From Bacilli bacterium (GTDB lineage Bacteria; Bacillota_I; Bacilli_A; ML615J-28; CAG-698): a stretch of 11,127 nucleotides of DNA. The DNA lies in contig JAEEJT010000016.1 of the NCBI GenBank assembly GCA_016282055.1, forward strand, positions 1 to 11,127. Reading direction: 5' to 3'. Shown here piece by piece: positions 6,571-11,127 of the stretch. The notes below the pieces were generated by a model, which was given only the letters and a program-made list of their open reading frames with translations, searched no databases and was not told the DNA's origin. The translations under genes and the position numbers were made by a program. Within the stretch, counting starts at the first letter, position 1. Every line of letters begins with the position of its first letter.

Positions 6571-7975
6571 ACTTTTCAAACTTTTTAATTATAGCAAGTT
6601 TTTTCTTATTATAAGGATGTTCTCTTAAATGTAAGTTAAATCTTGTTTTACCATAAAGAATTGTTGTTGGATGAGTAAACTCCATAAAACCCCATTTACC
6701 ATGATAAGCACCCATTCCAGAATGACCTGTACCATTAAATGGAGCACCTTTTACCATCATATGGACACACACTTCATTTATACATCCTCCACCAAATTGC
6801 ATAGTCTTCATGACCTTATTTGCCCATTTAACATTTTTAGTAAAAATATATAAAGCAAGTCCATGTTCTCTTTTTCTAATTACATTAAGTATTTCATTAA
6901 CATTATCATCATCATATTCAATAATAGGTAGAATAGGATTAAATAATTCATAATTACATATAGCATCATTATAACTCATAGGATATAAAATAGTAGGAGA
7001 AAACTTTAAAGTATTAATATTACCAGTACCACCAAATACTATTCTATCCTTATATTTTTCAACGATATCTTTACAATTAATAAAAGCCTTCTCGTTAATT
7101 AAACTAGAATACTCTCTATTATTAATAATATTATATCCAAGTTGTCTATTAAACTCTTTAATTAATAAATCAATAAACTCTTTGCTAACTTCCTTACTAA
7201 CAGCAACTTGATTAATATTAATACAAATTTGACCAGAATTACAAGCCTTAAAGAAAGCAATCTTTCTTGCTGCATCTTTTAAATTAGCATCTTTTCTTAT
7301 AATACACCAATTACCATTCTCTCCACCTAACTCAAGACTAACAGGAGTTAGATTCTTGCTAGCACATTCTAATACATGTTTACCTACATTTGGACTTCCT
7401 GTATAGAATATCTTATCAAACCTTTCATTAAGTAACATATCAGCCACATCATGTCCACCATCAATTAAAGTAATATACTTTTCATCAAAACTTTCTTTTA
7501 TTATCTTTTGTAAACATAATGTTGTATTTTTAGATTTACTACTAGCTTTAATAATACTAGTGTTACCTCCACTAATACTAGCTGCAAGGACTCCTAAAGA
7601 AAGAAGTACTGGGAAGTTAAAAGGACTAATGATAAGACTTACTCCATATGGCATCTTATATACATTAGTTCTAATTGATGGAAAGTTTAATAAACCACTA
7701 TAAAGTCTATCAGGCTTATTCCATTTCTTTAAACCATGAATCATTTCATTAATCTCTAAGATTACACTGCCAATATCACAAAAATAAGCTTCAGTCTCAC
7801 ATCTTCCTAAATCTTTATTTAATGCTTCAATTAAATCCATTTCATGACTTAATATAGCATTTTTTAAAACCTTTAATTGGTTAATTCTAAAATTAACATC
7901 TAAAGTAACATTAGTATTAAAATAATTTCTTTGTCTAACAACAATTTCATTGATTGTTTCTATATTGTATATCAT
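6569..7975 (-). CDS. Aldehyde dehydrogenase, class 3-like (NAD(P)-dependent)
   Basis: A 468-aa enzyme that should oxidise an aldehyde, perhaps a fatty or aromatic one as in class 3 ALDHs, to the acid. Seen: ISPFNFP with transition-state Asn120, the SISGGNTSIIKAS cofactor loop (133-145), FYTGSPNVGKHV (190-201), LELGG with Glu215, FKACNSGQIC with nucleophile Cys251, NYELFNPILPI (341-351) and the C-terminal HSGMGAYHGKWGF typical of the class 3/YwdH group. Odd: the usual ELGGKSP is ELGGENG, and the usual PFGG near the end is PFNG, so cofactor or substrate preference may differ. Start: AGGAG lies 5 nt before the ATG. Only 8 nt separate it from the upstream SDR gene, so the two form an operon and may act on the same alcohol/aldehyde pathway (inference). 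Confidence 0.9.
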   Translation of the reverse strand: MIYNIETINEIVVRQRNYFNTNVTLDVNFRINQLKVLKNAILSHEMDLIEALNKDLGRCETEAYFCDIGSVILEINEMIHGLKKWNKPDRLYSGLLNFPSIRTNVYKMPYGVSLIISPFNFPVLLSLGVLAASISGGNTSIIKASSKSKNTTLCLQKIIKESFDEKYITLIDGGHDVADMLLNERFDKIFYTGSPNVGKHVLECASKNLTPVSLELGGENGNWCIIRKDANLKDAARKIAFFKACNSGQICININQVAVSKEVSKEFIDLLIKEFNRQLGYNIINNREYSSLINEKAFINCKDIVEKYKDRIVFGGTGNINTLKFSPTILYPMSYNDAICNYELFNPILPIIEYDDDNVNEILNVIRKREHGLALYIFTKNVKWANKVMKTMQFGGGCINEVCVHMMVKGAPFNGTGHSGMGAYHGKWGFMEFTHPTTILYGKTRFNLHLREHPYNKKKLAIIKKFEK

Positions 7976-7983
7976 TACTTCTC

Positions 7984-8727
7984 CTAACAGCTACCGTATT
8001 GACCACCATCAATACGAATAATAGTATTATTAATATAATTAGCATCATCACTAACTAAAAACTTAACAAGTTTAGCAACTTCTAAAGGATCACCAAATCT
8101 ATGAACCATAATCTTATCAAGTTCAACTTTTAAAAAGTCTTCATCATAATCTTTTAATTCATTTTCTGTACCAATAAAACCAGGACAAATACAATTAACA
8201 TTAATAAAAGGTGCAAACTGTATAGCAAGATTATGCGTAAGAGATATAAGTGCTGCTTTAGAAGCATCATAATCTATACACATAGGGTAATATGAATTAA
8301 TTCCATTCGTTGAAGAAATATTAATAATTCTACCCCACTTCTTCTCATACATATATTTATAACATCTCTTACTAACAATAAATGCTCCAATTAAATTAAC
8401 ATCAAGAGTTTTCTTAAACTCTTCTACTGTTTTATTTTGAAATAAATTAGGTAAATCAATTCCAGCATTATTAATAACTATATCACATCCACCTAACTTT
8501 GATTCAATAATATTAAACATATTATCTACTTCGTTTTCTTTAGAAACATCACACTTAACACAAATACATTTAACATTAAGTTTCTTTACTTCTAAAACTA
8601 ATTTATTAGCTTCATCACAACTATTATTATAATTTATACAAATATCATATCCACTTTTAGCAAGTTCTAATACAATACTCTTACCTATACCTCTTGCTCC
8701 ACCTGTAACTAATGCTACTTTTCCCAT
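7984..8727 (-). CDS. Short-chain dehydrogenase/reductase, FabG-like
   Basis: A 247-aa classical SDR, probably an NAD(P)H-dependent 3-oxoacyl or related ketoreductase. Seen: cofactor turn TGGARGIG at the N-terminus, CDVS, NNAG (86-89), catalytic Ser139 in INISS, the YxxxK pair Tyr153/Lys157 in YDASK, PGFIGTE, and the C-terminal IDGGQYGSC. Length is normal. No fatty-acid synthesis genes are adjacent, so fabG itself is not claimed. Start: ATG at 8727, because the Rossmann motif begins a few residues later; a TTG two codons upstream is possible. Odd: it has no Shine-Dalgarno at the usual distance; just upstream lie seven Ts and a hairpin spanning the efp stop codon. The nearest GGAGG is inside the last efp codons (see finding). 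It is followed after 8 nt by the aldehyde dehydrogenase gene. Confidence 0.9.
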   Translation of the reverse strand: MGKVALVTGGARGIGKSIVLELAKSGYDICINYNNSCDEANKLVLEVKKLNVKCICVKCDVSKENEVDNMFNIIESKLGGCDIVINNAGIDLPNLFQNKTVEEFKKTLDVNLIGAFIVSKRCYKYMYEKKWGRIINISSTNGINSYYPMCIDYDASKAALISLTHNLAIQFAPFINVNCICPGFIGTENELKDYDEDFLKVELDKIMVHRFGDPLEVAKLVKFLVSDDANYINNTIIRIDGGQYGSC

Positions 8728-8731
8728 ATGC

Positions 8732-8755
8732 AAAAAAAGAGCTTATTAAGCTCTT
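8732..8755 (-). terminator. Hairpin with U-tail built over the efp stop codon
   Basis: Minus strand AAGAGCTT / AAGCTCTT (8 bp, 3-nt loop, 8737-8755) followed by a T-run reaching 8732. The efp stop codon (8746-8748) overlaps the loop and start of the 3' arm. It looks like an intrinsic terminator, yet the SDR start codon follows at 8727 with no room for a promoter between them, so it must act partially or as a translation element. Confidence 0.7.
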
Positions 8756-9306
8756 CCTCCGTATTTTCCATCAGATGTAGTAACAATAATCTTGTCACCC
8801 TCTTTAACAAATAATGGAACTTTAACTAATAAACCAGTTTCAACAACTGCATCTTTTGTTGCAGTAGATTGAGTATTTCCAGCTACAGCTCCAGTAGTTT
8901 CAGTAACTGTTAAAACCATCTTTTCAGGTAAATCAACTGATAAAATTTCAGATTCAAAGAATCTAACAGTAACAGTTGCACCTTCAATTAAGAAGTTTTT
9001 ATTGAAACCAATTACTTCTTCAGGTAATTCATACATTTCATATGATTCCATATCCATGAAGTAATATGTTCCATCTGCAGCATAAGAAAATTGAGTTTCT
9101 TTTTTATCGATTTGAGCTTGATCAAATTTAACTGATGTATTAAATGCTCTTTCGACAATTCCACCAGTTCTTAAGTTCTTTAATTTTGTTTTTAAAATTG
9201 CTGCACCTTTACCAGGTTTAACATGTAAGAACTCTAAAACTTGATAGATATTTCCATCTATTAAAAGAGTTAATCCGTTTTTAATATCTCCAGCTTCAAT
9301 TGGCAT
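8746..9306 (-). CDS. efp: Translation elongation factor P
   Basis: A 186-aa factor that binds between the ribosomal P and E sites and relieves stalling at polyproline. Seen: the MPIEAGDIKNGLTLLIDG start, the conserved loop HVKPGKGAA with the modifiable lysine at Lys33 (equivalent to B. subtilis Lys32), the KLKNLRTGGIVERAF stretch, the YYFMDMESYEMYELP domain II motif, and the third OB domain ending in VTTSDGKYGGRA. Length is standard. The KPGKG loop fits Bacillota EF-P proteins, which carry a 5-aminopentanol modification rather than the beta-lysine of E. coli; no modification genes are in the window. Start: AAGGAGG lies 7 nt before the ATG. It has its own strong promoter and is the first gene of efp-SDR-ALDH. 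The terminal YGGRA replaces the commoner YVSR-type ending. Confidence 0.97.
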   Translation of the reverse strand: MPIEAGDIKNGLTLLIDGNIYQVLEFLHVKPGKGAAILKTKLKNLRTGGIVERAFNTSVKFDQAQIDKKETQFSYAADGTYYFMDMESYEMYELPEEVIGFNKNFLIEGATVTVRFFESEILSVDLPEKMVLTVTETTGAVAGNTQSTATKDAVVETGLLVKVPLFVKEGDKIIVTTSDGKYGGRA

Positions 9307-9354
9307 AGGTTTTCCTCCTTAAATAATAAACATATAACCTTTTTTTATATATAT

Positions 9355-9383
9355 ATTTTACATAATTTCACAAATTATGTCAA
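9355..9383 (-). promoter_or_regulatory. efp promoter with palindromic spacer
   Basis: Minus strand consensus -35 TTGACA (9378-9383), 17-nt spacer, -10 TAAAAT (9355-9360). The spacer is almost wholly occupied by the perfect inverted repeat CATAATTT-N3-AAATTATG (9361-9379), a place where a bound repressor would block RNA polymerase. The predicted leader is about 40 nt and contains nothing else notable. Confidence 0.85.
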
Positions 9384-9416
9384 GATTATAAATATGTCTA
9401 TAAACTAAAACTAAGA

Positions 9417-10673
9417 TTATTGTCCTAATAAATATACAGGATAATAATATACTTTATCATTTATAGGTCTAATTTTATCACAAGTATCAATAACAAGCCC
9501 TGGTTTTATTTCTAAACCATATTTATTTAACACATTAAAGTTCTTATTTGGCTTACTTGGATTTTCACCTTTTTTAATCTCTATAGGATAAATTGCATTA
9601 TTTTCAATATATAAAATATTGATTTCTTTTTGATCAATATCTCTATAGTAATACAAATAATTTTTACAATCAATATTATGATTATAAAAACTCTTTATTA
9701 TTTCTGTAACAACAAAAGTTTCAAAAAATGCTCCACTCATTGCACAATCTTCTAACATCTCAGCATTCGGCCATTTACAAAGATACGCACATAATCCTGT
9801 ATCCATAAAATATAGTTTTGATGCCTTTATTATTCTATTAGAAATATTTGCCATATAGGGATTTAAAAGTGTAATAATACCAGATGTAATCAATATTGAT
9901 AACCATCTTTTTATAGTTTGAGTATCAATACCAAGTTCCCTGGCAAATACTTCATAATTTACTTGTTGAGCTGTTCTTAAAGCTAAATAAGAAACAAATC
10001 TTCTAAATTGCATTTCATTACTTACAGCAATAAGTTTAAGAACATCTTTTTCAATATACGTATCAAAATAAGATTTATAATACAAGTTTCTATCTGAATT
10101 ATTTGAAACTATATCAGGCATACCACCTTTAAATATAATATCAAAGATTTCTTTTTTGTTTTTATATGTTATAGTAGATTTACTCTCTTTATTAATCAAA
10201 TCAGTTATATCAGGATTAAATAATGAACCAGTTAAGCCTTGAATCTCGAATTGATTCATAGATGCCATATTAAAAATACATGCTCTACCAGCAAGAGATT
10301 CAGATATACCTTGTTGCAATTCAAACTGATTAGAACCAGTTAAAATATACATTAATTGTCTAGGTTCATTATTCTTCATCCATTTTTTTCTTTGTTCATC
10401 AATAACAATTTTTATTTCACTTAAAATATTTGGTGCCTTTTGTACTTCATCAATAATTACGGGCCATGGATGAACTTCTAAGAAACCTTTTGGATTTGAT
10501 AATGCAAGTTCTCTTTCATTTATATCATCTAAAGTGACGCTTTTAAATCTCTCACCAAATATCATATCAATAGTAGTTGATTTACCAACTTGTCTTGAAC
10601 CATAAACAACTATAGCTTGAAAAGATTTTTCAGCATTTCTTATTGATTCTTCAATATCTCTTTTTATGTACAT
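9417..10673 (-). CDS. AAA_14 / DUF4143 family ATPase
   Basis: A 418-aa cytosolic protein of the widespread 'ATP-binding protein, DUF4143' family, whose cellular role is not established. Seen: Walker A GSRQVGKS (25-32), Walker B VIIDE (72-76), sensor-like LTGSN (111-115), the FKGGMPDIV motif (181-189), then FDTYIEKDV (203-211) and a helical winged-helix-like part (about 236-265), and a C-terminal DUF4143 region with FMDTGLCAYL (289-298) and YYYRD...KEINILYI...PIEIKKG (341-368), resembling a PD-(D/E)xK nuclease fold. Odd: the usual EID in that fold is EIN (Asn352), so nuclease activity is doubtful. Start: AAGGAGAT lies 7 nt before the ATG at 10673; an upstream in-frame extension to 10772 would run through the promoter and palindrome and is rejected. 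No terminator is seen before efp. Confidence 0.88.
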   Translation of the reverse strand: MYIKRDIEESIRNAEKSFQAIVVYGSRQVGKSTTIDMIFGERFKSVTLDDINERELALSNPKGFLEVHPWPVIIDEVQKAPNILSEIKIVIDEQRKKWMKNNEPRQLMYILTGSNQFELQQGISESLAGRACIFNMASMNQFEIQGLTGSLFNPDITDLINKESKSTITYKNKKEIFDIIFKGGMPDIVSNNSDRNLYYKSYFDTYIEKDVLKLIAVSNEMQFRRFVSYLALRTAQQVNYEVFARELGIDTQTIKRWLSILITSGIITLLNPYMANISNRIIKASKLYFMDTGLCAYLCKWPNAEMLEDCAMSGAFFETFVVTEIIKSFYNHNIDCKNYLYYYRDIDQKEINILYIENNAIYPIEIKKGENPSKPNKNFNVLNKYGLEIKPGLVIDTCDKIRPINDKVYYYPVYLLGQ

Positions 10674-10698
10674 AGATATAATCTCCTTAATTAATTTT

Positions 10699-10727
10699 AT
10701 TATAATACATAAAACTAATAGAGTCAA
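10699..10727 (-). promoter_or_regulatory. Promoter of the DUF4143 ATPase gene
   Basis: Minus strand TTGACT (10722-10727), exact 17-nt spacer, TATAAT (10699-10704), nearly perfect sigma-A consensus. Its position shows that translation starts at 10673 and not further upstream. Confidence 0.88.
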
Positions 10728-10735
10728 TATTTTTT

Positions 10736-10769
10736 CGATTAAATGACGAGTCGACTCGTTATTTAATCG
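10736..10769. repeat. 34-bp near-perfect palindrome next to the ATPase promoter
   Basis: Arms CGATTAAATGACGAGTC and GACTCGTTATTTAATCG are complementary at 16 of 17 positions; the remaining pair is G-T. The central 14 bp ACGAGTCGACTCGT are perfectly self-complementary. It ends 8 bp upstream of the -35 box, fitting an operator or activator site for a dimeric regulator. As a terminator it is poor: the T-run on either strand is offset or short, and there is no loop. Confidence 0.7.
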
Positions 10770-10987
10770 CAATTTTTAATTCTTGTTTATCCTTCTTAAT
10801 CTAAATGCCTAATAATGTCATGATATGAACTATCATAAATAGTTTAAATTTACTTTTTATCTGTAAACATAAGAAAACGGGATATTAATCCCGTTTGTAA
10901 ATAAAAACTATTTACCTTTTAACTCATTAATCAAGACAATTATAGGACTTATAAATTCTTATATGTGCAACATAATCTTTAGACATT
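10770..10987. other. Intergenic stretch without a convincing gene
   Basis: This stretch, together with the promoter and palindrome below it, makes about 310 bases without a gene. I see no reading frame with coding character. It holds one hairpin (10875-10896) and a 19-codon frame (10927-10986, minus) immediately beside the insertion sequence end, which may be a relic. The rest is AT-rich with stops in all frames. Confidence 0.5.
10870..10896 (-). terminator. Probable intrinsic terminator hairpin
   Basis: Perfect 9-bp stem AAACGGGAT / ATCCCGTTT with a 4-nt loop (10875-10896). On the minus strand the 3' arm runs into TTTTCTT, a modest U-tract. No intact gene now lies directly upstream on the minus strand, so it may have served a gene lost or displaced by the insertion sequence. 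Confidence 0.55.
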
Positions 10988-11127
10988 TGAACTGAGTCCC
11001 ATAAAGTGGACACACAAAGCATTAAAATAATTAAATAACTAAAGGTAACAAATAAGGATTGGCATGATTTCCAAATTCAACGGGAGTCATGCCTTTTAAA
11101 TTCGCCTGTAGTCTCTTGTTATTGTAA
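10988..11127 (-). mobile_element. IS3-family (IS150-like) insertion sequence, right end, partial
   Basis: The left boundary is set by a terminal sequence beginning TGAACTGAGTCCC and continuing ATAAAGTGGACACA, resembling IS150-group ends (TG start, then CCC, AAAGT, GGACA). The transposase C-terminus lies inside it. The other end is beyond the window, so completeness and target duplication cannot be checked here. Confidence 0.75.
11031..11127 (-). CDS. IS3-family transposase OrfB, C-terminal fragment
   Basis: The last 32 codons of a transposase entering from the right edge. The peptide contains YNNKRLQANLKGMTPVEF, the characteristic C-terminal end of the DDE integrase-type OrfB of IS3/IS150 elements, followed by about a dozen residues and TAA. 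The catalytic DDE residues lie outside the window, so activity cannot be judged. The stop codon is about 40 bp inside the IS terminus, as expected for this family. Confidence 0.85.
   Translation of the reverse strand, partial: YNNKRLQANLKGMTPVEFGNHANPYLLPLVI

Noticed and set aside
6671..6853. Plus-strand 60-codon open frame
   Set aside because: It is antisense to the conserved C-terminus of the aldehyde dehydrogenase; no start signal or motif.
10674..10772. N-terminal membrane-anchor extension of the ATPase
   Set aside because: The extra 33 codons would span a near-consensus promoter and the palindrome, and lack a ribosome binding site; AAGGAGAT precedes the ATG at 10673.
10927..10986. 19-codon minus-strand frame beginning MSKDYVAHIR, faintly like the start of type I-C Cas3
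   Set aside because: The resemblance is limited to about five residues, the frame stops at once, and no CRISPR repeats or cas genes are in the window. It could be a gene relic at the IS edge but cannot be assigned.

Overview
The window is AT-rich DNA with compact genes, strong AAGGAG-type ribosome binding sites, U-tailed hairpin terminators and sigma-A type promoters. One gene ends in TGA, tryptophan is encoded by TGG, and a tRNA remnant encodes its own CCA. This points to a low-GC Bacillota (Bacilli or Erysipelotrichia-like gut lineage) using the standard code. I cannot place the genus.

Layout. (1) Positions 1-1496, minus strand: a two-gene type I CBASS anti-phage locus, a CD-NTase followed by a Cap15-like two-TM/beta-barrel effector that runs off the left edge. 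(2) Positions 1632-1654: the isolated last 23 nt of a tRNA gene (half T-arm, acceptor strand, CCA), a typical integrase attachment scar, exactly between CBASS and housekeeping genes. (3) Positions 1676-5141, minus strand: a membrane diguanylate cyclase, gpsA, and a PnuC-type transporter with an unusual N-terminal domain. (4) Positions 5275-6537, plus strand: a PLP-dependent YnbB/methionine gamma-lyase-like enzyme, divergent from pnuC. (5) Positions 6569-9306, minus strand: elongation factor P, a FabG-like SDR and a class 3-type aldehyde dehydrogenase in one run, with a hairpin built over the efp stop codon. (6) Positions 9417-10673, minus strand: an AAA_14/DUF4143 ATPase with a near-consensus promoter and a 34-bp palindrome just upstream of it. 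(7) Positions 10674-10987: no convincing gene; it holds that promoter, the palindrome and a hairpin. (8) Positions 10988-11127: the 3' end of an IS3-family (IS150-like) insertion sequence.

The middle is ordinary chromosome: lipid precursor synthesis (gpsA), NAD precursor uptake (pnuC), translation (efp) and redox enzymes. Both ends are accessory: a defence locus next to a tRNA-derived att scar on the left, an IS on the right. Candidate new material is mostly regulatory or architectural: the CBASS/att junction, the SD-hairpin-start arrangement at efp/SDR, palindromes at two promoters, and the extended PnuC. All functional assignments come from motif recognition by eye; no database search was run.
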